In this document: positions 28,551 through 43,299 of the stretch, piece by piece
Position numbering within the stretch: the stretch's first letter is position 1
Layout of the letters: every line of letters starts with the position of its first letter
Assembly: GCF_964340395.1 (NCBI RefSeq)
Contig: NC_135567.1
Location: 2,342,109 to 2,406,108 of the forward strand
Direction of reading: 5' to 3'
Source of the DNA: Glandiceps talaboti
Lineage: Eukaryota > Hemichordata > Enteropneusta > Spengelidae
Length of the DNA: 64,000 bases
Made by a program: the position numbers and the translations under genes
Notes under the pieces: generated by a model
Database searches by the model: none
What the model saw: the letters and a program-made list of their open reading frames with translations, nothing else
Told to the model about the DNA's origin: nothing

Positions 28551-29260
28551 AGACTATAACCATAGACCATAGTCTACACTTGTACACATAGAAATACTCA
28601 CTGACTAGACTATTACCATAGACTTCAGTCTACACTTGTACACATAGAAATACTGACTGACTAGACTATTACCTTAGACTTCAGTCTACACTTGTACACA
28701 TAGAAATACTCACTGACTAGACTATTACCTTAGACTATAGTCTACACTTGTACACATATAAATACTCACTGACTAGACTATTACCATAGACTATAGTCTA
28801 CACTTGTACACATAGAAATACTCACTGACTAGACTATTACCATAGACTTCAGTCTACACTTGTACACATAGAAATACTCACTGACTAGACTATTACCTTA
28901 GACTATAGTCTACACTTGTACACATAGAAATACTCACTGACTAGACTATTACCATAGACTTCAGTCTACACTTGTACACATAGAAATACTCACTGACTAG
29001 ACTATTACCATAGACTTCAGTCTACACTTGTACACATAGAAATACTCACTGACTAGACTATTACCATAGACTTCACTAGTACACATAGAAATACTCACTG
29101 ACTAGACTATTACCATAGACTTCAGTCTACACTAGTACACATATAAATACTCACTGACTAGACTATTACCATAGACTTCAGTCTACACTTGTACACATAG
29201 AAATACTCACTGACTAGACTATTACCTTAGACTTCAGTCTACACTTGTACACATAGAAAT

Positions 29261-32260
29261 ACTTACTGACTAGACTATTACCTTAGACTATAGTCTACAC
29301 TTGTACACATAGAAATACTCACTGACTAGACTATTACCATAGACTTCAGTCTACACTTGTACACATAGAAATACTCACTGACTAGACTATTACCATAGAC
29401 TTCAGTCTACACTTGTACACATAGAAATACTCACTGACTAGACTATTACCATAGACTTCAGTCTACACTTGTACACATAGAAATACTCACTGACTAGGCT
29501 ATTACCTTAGACTTCAGTCTACACTTGTACACATAGAAATACTCACTGACTAGACTATTACCATAGACTTCAGTCTACACTTGTACACATAGAAATACTC
29601 ACTGACTAGACTATTACCATAGACTTCAGTCTACACTTGTACATATAGAAATACTCACTGACTAGACTATTACCATAGACTTCAGTCTACACTTGTACAC
29701 ATAGAAATACTCACTGACTAGACTATTACTATAGTCTACACTTGTACACATAGAAATACTCACTGACTAGACTATTACCATAGACTTCAGTCTACACTTG
29801 TACACATAGAAATACTCACTGACTAGACTATTACCTTAGACTATAGTCTACACTTGTACACATAGAAATACTCACTGACTAGACTATTACCACAGACTTC
29901 AGTCTACACTTGTACACATAGAAATACTCACTGACTAGACTATTACCATAGACTTCAGTCTACACTTGTACACATAGAAATACTCACTGACTAGACTATT
30001 ACCATAGACTTCACTAGTACACATAGAAATACTCACTGACTAGACTATTACCATAGACTTCAGTCTACACTAGTACACATATAAATACTCACTGACTAGA
30101 CTATAACCATAGACCATAGTCTACACTTGTACACATAGAAATACTCACTGACTAGACTATTACCATAGACTTCAGTCTACACTTGTACACATAGAAATAC
30201 TGACTGACTAGACTATTACCTTAGACTTCAGTCTACACTTGTACACATAGAAATACTCACTGACTAGACTATTACCTTAGACTATAGTCTACACTTGTAC
30301 ACATATAAATACTCACTGACTAGACTATTACCATAGACTATAGTCTACACTTGTACACATAGAAATACTCACTGACTAGACTATTACCATAGACTTCAGT
30401 CTACACTTGTACACATAGAAATACTCACTGACTAGACTATTACCTTAGACTATAGTCTACACTTGTACACATAGAAATACTCACTGACTAGACTATTACC
30501 ATAGACTTCAGTCTACACTTGTACACATAGAAATACTCACTGACTAGACTATTACCATAGACTTCAGTCTACACTTGTACACATAGAAATACTCACTGAC
30601 TAGACTATTACCATAGACTTCACTAGTACACATAGAAATACTCACTGACTAGACTATTACCATAGACTTCAGTCTACACTAGTACACATATAAATACTCA
30701 CTGACTAGACTATTACCATAGACTTCAGTCTACACTTGTACACATAGAAATACTCACTGACTAGACTATTACCTTAGACTATAGTCTACACTTGTACACA
30801 TAGAAATACTCACTGACTAGACTATTACCATAGACTTCAGTCTACACTTGTACACATAGAAATACTCACTGACTAGACTATTACCATAGACTTCAGTCTA
30901 CACTTGTACACATAGAAATACTCACTGACTAGACTATTACCATAGACTTCAGTCTACACTTGTACACATAGAAATACTCACTGACCATACTATTACCATA
31001 GACTTCAGTCTACACTTGTACACATAGAAATACTCACTGACTAGACTATTACCATAGACTTCAGTCTACTTTTGTACACATATAAATACTCACTGACTAG
31101 ACTATTACCATAGACTATAGTCTACACTTGTACACATAGAAATACTCACTGACTAGACTATTACCATAGACTTCAGTCTACACTAGTACACATAGAAATA
31201 CTCACTGACTAGACTATTACCATAGTCTATAGTCTACACTTGTACACATAGAAATACTCACTGACTAGACTATTACCATAGACTTCAGTCTACACTTGTA
31301 CACATAGAAATACTCACTGACTAGACTATTACCATAGACTTCAGTCTACACTTGTACACATAGAAATACTCACTGACTAGACTATTACCATAGACTATAG
31401 TCTACACTTGTACACATAGAAATACTCACTGACTAGACTATTACCATAGACTTCAGTCTACACTTGTACACATAGAAATACTCACTGACTAGACTATTAC
31501 CATAGACTTCAGTCTACACTTGTACACATAGAAATACTCACTGACTAGACTATTACCATAGACTTCAGTCTACACTTGTACACATAGAAATACTCACTGA
31601 CTAGGCTATTACCTTAGACTTCAGTCTACACTTGTACACATAGAAATACTCACTGACTAGACTATTACCATAGACTTCAGTCTACACTTGTACACATAGA
31701 AATACTCACTGACTAGACTATTACCATAGACTTCAGTCTACACTTGTACACATAGAAATACTCACTGACTAGACTATTACCATAGACTTCAGTCTACACT
31801 TGTACATATAGAAATACTCACTGACTAGACTATTACCATAGACTTCAGTCTACACTTGTACACATAGAAATACTCACTGACTAGACTATTACTATAGTCT
31901 ACACTTGTACACATAGAAATACTCACTGACTAGACTATTACCATAGACTTCAGTCTACACTTGTACACATAGAAATACTCACTGACTAGACTATTACCTT
32001 AGACTATAGTCTACACTTGTACACATAGAAATACTCACTGACTAGACTATTACCATAGACTTCAGTCTACACTTGTACACATAGAAATACTCACTGACTA
32101 GACTATTACCATAGACTTCAGTCTACACTTGTACACATAGAAATACTCACTGACTAGACTATTACCATAGACTTCACTAGTACACATAGAAATACTCACT
32201 GACTAGACTATTACCATAGACTTCAGTCTACACTAGTACACATATAAATACTCACTGACT
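29261..32260 (+). repeat. 3-kb HOR block, right copy
   Basis: This is the partner of 25600-28550. It contains in order AGGC with T49, TACATATAG, a type II deletion, a type I deletion, CTATAACC (30100), a second type I deletion (30618), GACCATAC (30984), CTACTTTTG, a TAGTCTATAG junction, AGGC (31600), TACATATAG, type II and type I (32172). It runs without a break into the 1,554-bp HOR series, with which its second half overlaps. Confidence 0.85.
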
Positions 32261-33814
32261 AGACTATTACCATAGACTTCAGTCTACACTTGTACACATA
32301 GAAATACTCACTGACTAGACTATTACCTTAGACTATAGTCTACACTTGTACACATAGAAATACTCACTGACTAGACTATTACCATAGACTTCAGTCTACA
32401 CTTGTACACATAGAAATACTCACTGACTAGACTATTACCATAGACTTCAGTCTACACTTGTACACATAGAAATACTCACTGACTAGACTATTACCATAGA
32501 CTTCAGTCTACACTTGTACACATAGAAATACTCACTGACCATACTATTACCATAGACTTCAGTCTACACTTGTACACATAGAAATACTCACTGACTAGAC
32601 TATTACCATAGACTTCAGTCTACTTTTGTACACATATAAATACTCACTGACTAGACTATTACCATAGACTATAGTCTACACTTGTACACATAGAAATACT
32701 CACTGACTAGACTATTACCATAGACTTCAGTCTACACTAGTACACATAGAAATACTCACTGACTAGACTATTACCATAGTCTATAGTCTACACTTGTACA
32801 CATAGAAATACTCACTGACTAGACTATTACCATAGACTTCAGTCTACACTTGTACACATAGAAATACTCACTGACTAGACTATTACCATAGACTTCAGTC
32901 TACACTTGTACACATAGAAATACTCACTGACTAGACTATTACCATAGACTATAGTCTACACTTGTACACATAGAAATACTCACTGACTAGACTATTACCA
33001 TAGACTTCAGTCTACACTTGTACACATAGAAATACTCACTGACTAGACTATTACCATAGACTTCAGTCTACACTTGTACACATAGAAATACTCACTGACT
33101 AGACTATTACCATAGACTTCAGTCTACACTTGTACACATAGAAATACTCACTGACTAGGCTATTACCTTAGACTTCAGTCTACACTTGTACACATAGAAA
33201 TACTCACTGACTAGACTATTACCATAGACTTCAGTCTACACTTGTACACATAGAAATACTCACTGACTAGACTATTACCATAGACTTCAGTCTACACTTG
33301 TACACATAGAAATACTCACTGACTAGACTATTACCATAGACTTCAGTCTACACTTGTACATATAGAAATACTCACTGACTAGACTATTACCATAGACTTC
33401 AGTCTACACTTGTACACATAGAAATACTCACTGACTAGACTATTACTATAGTCTACACTTGTACACATAGAAATACTCACTGACTAGACTATTACCATAG
33501 ACTTCAGTCTACACTTGTACACATAGAAATACTCACTGACTAGACTATTACCTTAGACTATAGTCTACACTTGTACACATAGAAATACTCACTGACTAGA
33601 CTATTACCATAGACTTCAGTCTACACTTGTACACATAGAAATACTCACTGACTAGACTATTACCATAGACTTCAGTCTACACTTGTACACATAGAAATAC
33701 TCACTGACTAGACTATTACCATAGACTTCACTAGTACACATAGAAATACTCACTGACTAGACTATTACCATAGACTTCAGTCTACACTAGTACACATATA
33801 AATACTCACTGACT
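30340..33814 (+). repeat. 1,554-bp HOR (28-mer), about 2.2 tandem copies
   Basis: All markers recur every 1,554 bp: type I deletion 30618, 32172, 33726; GACCATAC 30984, 32538; AGGCTATTACCTT 31600, 33154; TACATATAG 31801, 33355; type II deletion near 31890, 33443. The period is 28 monomers less two 7-bp deletions, one of each type. The order in each copy is type I, A12/TATAAAT, T49/AT, GACCATAC, CTACTTTTG, TAGTCTATAG, AT core, AGGC/T49, TACATATAG, type II. This is the clearest unit of the middle domain, and longer and shorter variants lie on both sides. Confidence 0.9.
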
Positions 33815-35110
33815 AGACTATAACCATAGACCATAGTCTACACTTGTACACATAGAAATACTCACTGACTAGACTATTACCATAGACTTCAGTCTACACT
33901 TGTACACATAGAAATACTGACTGACTAGACTATTACCTTAGACTTCAGTCTACACTTGTACACATAGAAATACTCACTGACTAGACTATTACCTTAGACT
34001 ATAGTCTACACTTGTACACATATAAATACTCACTGACTAGACTATTACCATAGACTATAGTCTACACTTGTACACATAGAAATACTCACTGACTAGACTA
34101 TTACCATAGACTTCAGTCTACACTTGTACACATAGAAATACTCACTGACTAGACTATTACCTTAGACTATAGTCTACACTTGTACACATAGAAATACTCA
34201 CTGACTAGACTATTACCATAGACTTCAGTCTACACTTGTACACATAGAAATACTCACTGACTAGACTATTACCATAGACTTCAGTCTACACTTGTACACA
34301 TAGAAATACTCACTGACTAGACTATTACCATAGACTTCACTAGTACACATAGAAATACTCACTGACTAGACTATTACCATAGACTTCAGTCTACACTAGT
34401 ACACATATAAATACTCACTGACTAGACTATTACCATAGACTTCAGTCTACACTTGTACACATAGAAATACTCACTGACTAGACTATTACCTTAGACTATA
34501 GTCTACACTTGTACACATAGAAATACTCACTGACTAGACTATTACCATAGACTTCAGTCTACACTTGTACACATAGAAATACTCACTGACTAGACTATTA
34601 CCATAGACTTCAGTCTACACTTGTACACATAGAAATACTCACTGACTAGACTATTACCATAGACTTCAGTCTACACTTGTACACATAGAAATACTCACTG
34701 ACCATACTATTACCATAGACTTCAGTCTACACTTGTACACATAGAAATACTCACTGACTAGACTATTACCATAGACTTCAGTCTACTTTTGTACACATAT
34801 AAATACTCACTGACTAGACTATTACCATAGACTATAGTCTACACTTGTACACATAGAATTACTCACTGACTAGACTATTACCATAGACTTCAGTCTACAC
34901 TAGTACACATAGAAATACTCACTGACTAGACTATTACCATAGTCTATAGTCTACACTTGTACACATAGAAATACTCACTGACTAGACTATTACCATAGAC
35001 TTCAGTCTACACTTGTACACATAGAAATACTCACTGACTAGACTATTACCATAGACTTCAGTCTACACTTGTACACATAGAAATACTCACTGACTAGACT
35101 ATTACCATAG
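33380..35110 (+). repeat. 1.7-kb HOR block, left copy (repeated at 36201-37930)
   Basis: Markers repeat at offset 2,821 bp: type II 33442/36263, type I 33726/36547 and 34335/37156, CTATAACC 33817/36638, GACCATAC 34701/37522, and the rare substitution TAGAATTAC at 34855/37676. The TAGAATTAC variant occurs only in this pair as far as I can see, so the copies share a recent ancestor. After about 35,110 the left copy continues with an AT core, while the right copy goes straight to another type I deletion. Confidence 0.85.
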
Positions 35111-36200
35111 ACTATAGTCTACACTTGTACACATAGAAATACTCACTGACTAGACTATTACCATAGACTTCAGTCTACACTTGTACACATAGAAATACTC
35201 ACTGACTAGACTATTACCATAGACTTCAGTCTACACTTGTACACATAGAAATACTCACTGACTAGACTATTACCATAGACTTCAGTCTACACTTGTACAC
35301 ATATAAATACTCACTGACTAGACTATTACCATAGACTATAGTCTACACTTGTACACATAGAAATACTCACTGACTAGACTATTACCATAGACTTCAGTCT
35401 ACACTTGTACACATAGAAATACTCACTGACTAGACTATTACCATAGACTTCAGTCTACACTTGTACACATAGAAATACTCACTGACTAGACTATTACCAT
35501 AGACTTCAGTCTACACTTGTACACATAGAAATACTCACTGACTAGGCTATTACCTTAGACTTCAGTCTACACTTGTACACATAGAAATACTCACTGACTA
35601 GACTATTACCATAGACTTCAGTCTACACTTGTACACATAGAAATACTCACTGACTAGACTATTACCATAGACTTCAGTCTACACTTGTACATATAGAAAT
35701 ACTCACTGACTAGACTATTACCATAGACTTCAGTCTACACTTGTACACATAGAAATACTCACTGACTAGACTATTACTATAGTCTACACTTGTACACATA
35801 GAAATACTCACTGACTAGACTATTACCATAGACTTCAGTCTACACTTGTACACATAGAAATACTCACTGACTAGACTATTACCATAGACTTCAGTCTACA
35901 CTTGTACACATAGAAATACTCACTGACTAGACTATTACCATAGACTTCACTAGTACACATAGAAATACTCACTGACTAGACTATTACCATAGACTTCAGT
36001 CTACACTAGTACACATATAAATACTCACTGACTAGACTATTACCATAGACTTCAGTCTACACTTGTACACATAGAAATACTCACTGACTAGACTATTACC
36101 TTAGACTATAGTCTACACTTGTACACATAGAAATACTCACTGACTAGACTATTACCATAGACTTCAGTCTACACTTGTACACATAGAAATACTCACTGAC

Positions 36201-37930
36201 TAGACTATTACCATAGACTTCAGTCTACACTTGTACACATAGAAATACTCACTGACTAGACTATTACTATAGTCTACACTTGTACACATAGAAATACTCA
36301 CTGACTAGACTATTACCATAGACTTCAGTCTACACTTGTACACATAGAAATACTCACTGACTAGACTATTACCTTAGACTATAGTCTACACTTGTACACA
36401 TAGAAATACTCACTGACTAGACTATTACCATAGACTTCAGTCTACACTTGTACACATAGAAATACTCACTGACTAGACTATTACCATAGACTTCAGTCTA
36501 CACTTGTACACATAGAAATACTCACTGACTAGACTATTACCATAGACTTCACTAGTACACATAGAAATACTCACTGACTAGACTATTACCATAGACTTCA
36601 GTCTACACTAGTACACATATAAATACTCACTGACTAGACTATAACCATAGACCATAGTCTACACTTGTACACATAGAAATACTCACTGACTAGACTATTA
36701 CCATAGACTTCAGTCTACACTTGTACACATAGAAATACTGACTGACTAGACTATTACCTTAGACTTCAGTCTACACTTGTACACATAGAAATACTCACTG
36801 ACTAGACTATTACCTTAGACTATAGTCTACACTTGTACACATATAAATACTCACTGACTAGACTATTACCATAGACTATAGTCTACACTTGTACACATAG
36901 AAATACTCACTGACTAGACTATTACCATAGACTTCAGTCTACACTTGTACACATAGAAATACTCACTGACTAGACTATTACCTTAGACTATAGTCTACAC
37001 TTGTACACATAGAAATACTCACTGACTAGACTATTACCATAGACTTCAGTCTACACTTGTACACATAGAAATACTCACTGACTAGACTATTACCATAGAC
37101 TTAAGTCTACACTTGTACACATAGAAATACTCACTGACTAGACTATTACCATAGACTTCACTAGTACACATAGAAATACTCACTGACTAGACTATTACCA
37201 TAGACTTCAGTCTACACTAGTACACATATAAATACTCACTGACTAGACTATTACCATAGACTTCAGTCTACACTTGTACACATAGAAATACTCACTGACT
37301 AGACTATTACCTTAGACTATAGTCTACACTTGTACACATAGAAATACTCACTGACTAGACTATTACCATAGACTTCAGTCTACACTTGTACACATAGAAA
37401 TACTCACTGACTAGACTATTACCATAGACTTCAGTCTACACTTGTACACATAGAAATACTCACTGACTAGACTATTACCATAGACTTCAGTCTACACTTG
37501 TACACATAGAAATACTCACTGACCATACTATTACCATAGACTTCAGTCTACACTTGTACACAAAGAAATACTCACTGACTAGACTATTACCATAGACTTC
37601 AGTCTACTTTTGTACACATATAAATACTCACTGACTAGACTATTACCATAGACTATAGTCTACACTTGTACACATAGAATTACTCACTGACTAGACTATT
37701 ACCATAGACTTCAGTCTACACTAGTACACATAGAAATACTCACTGACTAGACTATTACCATAGTCTATAGTCTACACTTGTACACATAGAAATACTCACT
37801 GACTAGACTATTACCATAGACTTCAGTCTACACTTGTACACATAGAAATACTCACTGACTAGACTATTACCATAGACTTCAGTCTACACTTGTACACATA
37901 GAAATACTCACTGACTAGACTATTACCATA
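36201..37930 (+). repeat. 1.7-kb HOR block, right copy
   Basis: This is the partner of 33380-35110. Private changes include a TTAAGTC junction near 37103 and CACAAAGAAAT near 37560. It ends at a type I deletion (37933), after which a shortened HOR runs to GACCATAC at 38299, only 777 bp after the previous GACCATAC. That is the closest spacing in the window and points to an internal deletion of about 14 monomers relative to the 1,554-bp form. Confidence 0.85.
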
Positions 37931-39964
37931 GACTTCACTAGTACACATAGAAATACTCACTGACTAGACTATTACCATAGACTTCAGTCTACACTAGTAC
38001 ACATATAAATACTCACTGACTAGACTATTACCATAGACTTCAGTCTACACTTGTACACATAGAAATACTCACTGACTAGACTATTACCTTAGACTATAGT
38101 CTACACTTGTACACATAGAAATACTCACTGACTAGACTATTACCATAGACTTCAGTCTACACTTGTACACATAGAAATACTCACTGACTAGACTATTACC
38201 ATAGACTTCAGTCTACACTTGTACACATAGAAATACTCACTGACTAGACTATTACCATAGACTTCAGTCTACACTTGTACACATAGAAATACTCACTGAC
38301 CATACTATTACCATAGACTTCAGTCTACACTTGTACACATAGAAATACTCACTGACTAGACTATTACCATAGACTTCAGTCTACTTTTGTACACATATAA
38401 ATACTCACTGACTAGACTATTACCATAGACTATAGTCTACACTTGTACACATAGAAATACTCACTGACTAGACTATTACCATAGACTTCAGTCTACACTA
38501 GTACACATAGAAATACTCACTGACTAGACTATTACCATAGTCTATAGTCTACACTTGTACACATAGAAATACTCACTGACTAGACTATTACCATAGACTT
38601 CAGTCTACACTTGTACACATAGAAATACTCACTGACTAGACTATTACCATAGACTTCAGTCTACACTTGTACACATAGAAATACTCACTGACTAGACTAT
38701 TACCATAGACTATAGTCTACACTTGTACACATAGAAATACTCACTGACTAGACTATTACCATAGACTTCAGTCTACACTTGTACACATAGAAATACTCAC
38801 TGACTAGACTATTACCATAGACTTCAGTCTACACTTGTACACATAGAAATACTCACTGACTAGACTATTACCATAGACTTCAGTCTACACTTGTACACAT
38901 ATAAATACTCACTGACTAGACTATTACCATAGACCATAGTCTACACTTGTACACATAGAAATACTCACTGACTAGACTATTACCATAGACTTCAGTCTAC
39001 ACTTGTACACATAGAAATACTCACTGACTAGACTATTACCATAGACTTCAGTCTACACTTGTACACATAGAAATACTCACTGACTAGACTATTACCATAG
39101 ACTTCAGTCTACACTTGTACACATAGAAATACTCACTGACTAGGCTATTACCTTAGACTTCAGTCTACACTTGTACACATAGAAATACTCACTGACTAGA
39201 CTATTACCATAGACTTCAGTCTACACTTGTACACATAGAAATACTCACTGACTAGACTATTACCATAGACTTCAGTCTACACTTGTACATATAGAAATAC
39301 TCACTGACTAGACTATTACCATAGACTTCAGTCTACACTTGTACACATAGAAATACTCACTGACTAGACTATTACTATAGTCTACACTTGTACACATAGA
39401 AATACTCACTGACTAGACTATTACCATAGACTTCAGTCTACACTTGTACACATAGAAATACTCACTGACTAGACTATTACCATAGACTTCAGTCTACACT
39501 TGTACACATAGAAATACTCACTGACTAGACTATTACCATAGACTTCACTAGTACACATAGAAATACTCACTGACTAGACTATTACCATAGACTTCAGTCT
39601 ACACTAGTACACATATAAATACTCACTTACTAGACTATTACCATAGACTTCAGTCTACACTTGTACACATAGAAATACTCACTGACTAGACTATTACCTT
39701 AGACTATAGTCTACATTTGTACACATAGAAATACTCACTGACTAGACTATTACCATAGACTTCAGTCTACACTTGTACACATAGAAATACTCACTGACTA
39801 GACTATTACCATAGACTTCAGTCTACACTTGTACACATAGAAATACTCACTGACTAGACTATTACCATAGACTTCAGTCTACACTTGTACACATAGAAAT
39901 ACTCACTGACCATACTATTACCATAGACTTCAGTCTACACTTGTACACATAGAAATACTCACTG

Positions 39965-42265
39965 ACTAGACTATTACCATAGACTTCAGTCTACTTTTGT
40001 ACACATATAAATACTCACTGACTAGACTATTACCATAGACTATAGTCTACACTTGTACACATAGAAATACTCACTGACTAGACTATTACCATAGACTTCA
40101 GTCTACACTAGTACACATAGAAATACTCACTGACTAGACTATTACCATAGTCTATAGTCTACACTTGTACACATAGAAATACTCACTGACTAGACTATTA
40201 CCATAGACTTCAGTCTACACTTGTACACATAGAAATACTCACTGACTAGACTATTACCATAGACTTCAGTCTACACTTGTACACATAGAAATACTCACTG
40301 ACTAGACTATTACCATAGACTATAGTCTACACTTGTACACATAGAAATACTCACTGACTAGACTATTACCATAGACTTCAGTCTACACTTGTACACATAG
40401 AAATACTCACTGACTAGACTATTACCATAGACTTCAGTCTACACTTGTACACATAGAAATACTCACTGACTAGACTATTACCATAGACTTCAGTCTACAC
40501 TTGTACACATATAAATACTCACTGACTAGACTATTACCATAGACTATAGTCTACACTTGTACACATAGAAATACTCACTGACTAGACTATTACCATAGAC
40601 TTCAGTCTACACTTGTACACATAGAAATACTCACTGACTAGACTATTACCATAGACTTCAGTCTACACTTGTACACATAGAAATACTCACTGACTAGACT
40701 ATTACATAGACTTCAGTCTACACTTGTACACATAGAAATACTCACTGACTAGGCTATTACCTTAGACTTCAGTCTACACTTGTACACATAGAAATACTCA
40801 CTGACTAGACTATTACCATAGACTTCAGTCTACACTTGTACACATAGAAATACTCACTGACTAGACTATTACCATAGACTTCAGTCTACACTTGTACATA
40901 TAGAAATACTCACTGACTAGACTATTACCATAGACTTCAGTCTACACTTGTACACATAGAAATACTCACTGACTAGACTATTACTATAGTCTACACTTGT
41001 ACACATAGAAATACTCACTGACTAGACTATTACCATAGACTTCAGTCTACACTTGTACACATAGAAATACTCACTGACTAGACTATTACCTTAGACTATA
41101 GTCTACACTTGTACACATAGAAATACTCACTGACTAGACTATTACCATAGACTTCAGTCTACACTTGTACACATAGAAATACTCACTGACTAGACTATTA
41201 CCATAGACTTCAGTCTACACTTGTACACATAGAAATACTCACTGACTAGACTATTACCATAGACTTCACTAGTACACATAGAAATACTCACTGACTAGAC
41301 TATTACCATAGACTTCAGTCTACACTAGTACACATATAAATACTCACTGAATAGACTATTACCATAGACTTCAGTCTACACTTGTACACATAGAAATACT
41401 CATTGACTAGACTATTACCTTAGACTATAGTCTACACTTGTACACATAGAAATACTCACTGACTAGACTATTACCATAGACTTCAGTCTACACTTGTACA
41501 CATAGAAATACTCACTGACTAGACTATTACCTTAGACTTCAGTCTACACTTGTACACATAGAAATACTCACTGACTAGACTATTACCATAGACTTCAGTC
41601 TACACTTGTACACATAGAAATACTCACTGACCATACTATTACCATAGACTTCAGTCTACACTTGTACACATAGAAATACTCACTGACTAGACTATTACCA
41701 TAGACTTCAGTCTACTTTTGTACACATATAAATACTCACTGACTAGACTATTACCATAGACTATAATCTACACTTGTACACATAGAAATACTCACTGACT
41801 AGACTATTACCATAGACTTCAGTCTACACTTGTACACATAGAAATACTCACTGACTAGACTATTACCATAGACTATAGTCTACACTTGTACACATAGAAA
41901 TACTCACTGACTAGACTATTACCATAGACTTCAGTCTACACTTGTACACATAGAAATACTCACTGACTAGACTATTACCATAGACTTCAGTCTACACTTG
42001 TACACATAGAAATACTCACTGACTAGACTATTACCATAGACTTCAGTCTACACTTGTACACATATAAATACTCACTGACTAGACTATTACCATAGACTAT
42101 AGTCTACACTTGTACACATAGAAATACTCACTGACTAGACTATTACCATAGACTTCAGTCTACACTTGTACACATAGAAATACTCACTGACTAGACTATT
42201 ACCATAGACTTCAGTCTACACTTGTACACATAGAAATACTCACTGACTAGACTATTACCATAGAC
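39965..42265 (+). repeat. 2.2-kb block, left copy (repeated at 50905-53090)
   Basis: CTACTTTTG 39991/50931 and the TAGTCTATAG junction 40141/51081 align at offset 10,940. After loss of two monomers in the right copy, TTACATAG 40702/51530, type I 41264/52092 and GACCATAC 41630/52458 align at 10,828. This segment is itself part of the 39.3-46.3 kb duplicate, so related versions exist near 16.6-18.9, 40-42 and 51-53 kb. Confidence 0.8.
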
Positions 42266-43299
42266 TTCAGTCTACACTTGTACACCTAGAAATACTCACT
42301 GACTAGGCTATTACCTTAGACTTCAGTCTACACTTGTACACATAGAAATACTCACTGACTAGACTATTACCATAGACTTCAGTCTACACTTGTACACATA
42401 GAAATACTCACTGACTAGACTATTACCATAGACTTCAGTCTACACTTGTACACATAGAAATACTCACTGACTAGACTATTACCATAGACTTCAGTCTACA
42501 CTTGTACACATAGAAATACTCACTGACTAGACTATTACCATAGACTTCAGTCTACACTTGTACACATAGAAATACTCACTGACTAGACTATTACCATAGA
42601 CTTCAGTCTACACTTGTACACATAGAAATACTCACTGACTAGACTATTACCATAGACTTCAGTCTACACTTGTACACATAGAAATACTCACTGACTAGAC
42701 TATTACCTTAGACTATAGTCTACACTTGTACACATAGAAATACTCACTGACTAGACTATTACCATAGACTTCAGTCTACACTTGTACACATAGAAATACT
42801 CACTGACTAGACTATTACCATAGACTTCAGTCTACACTTGTACACATAGAAATACTCACTGACTAGACTATTACCATAGACTTCAGTCTACACTTGTACA
42901 CATAGAAATACTCACTGACTAGACTATTACCATAGACTTCAGTCTACACTTGTACACATAGAAATACTCACTGACTAGACTATTACCTTAGACTATAGTC
43001 TACACTTGTACACATAGAAATACTCACTGACTAGACTATTACCATAGACTTCAGTCTACACTTGTACACATAGAAATACTCACTGACTAGACTATTACCA
43101 TAGACTTCAGTCTACACTTGTACACATAGAAATACTCACTGACTAGACTATTACCATAGACTTCAGTCTACACTTGTACACATAGAAATACTCACTGACT
43201 AGACTATTACTATAGTCTACACTAGTACACATAGAAATACTCACTGACTAGACTATTACCATAGACTTCAGTCTACACTAGTACACATATAAATACTCA

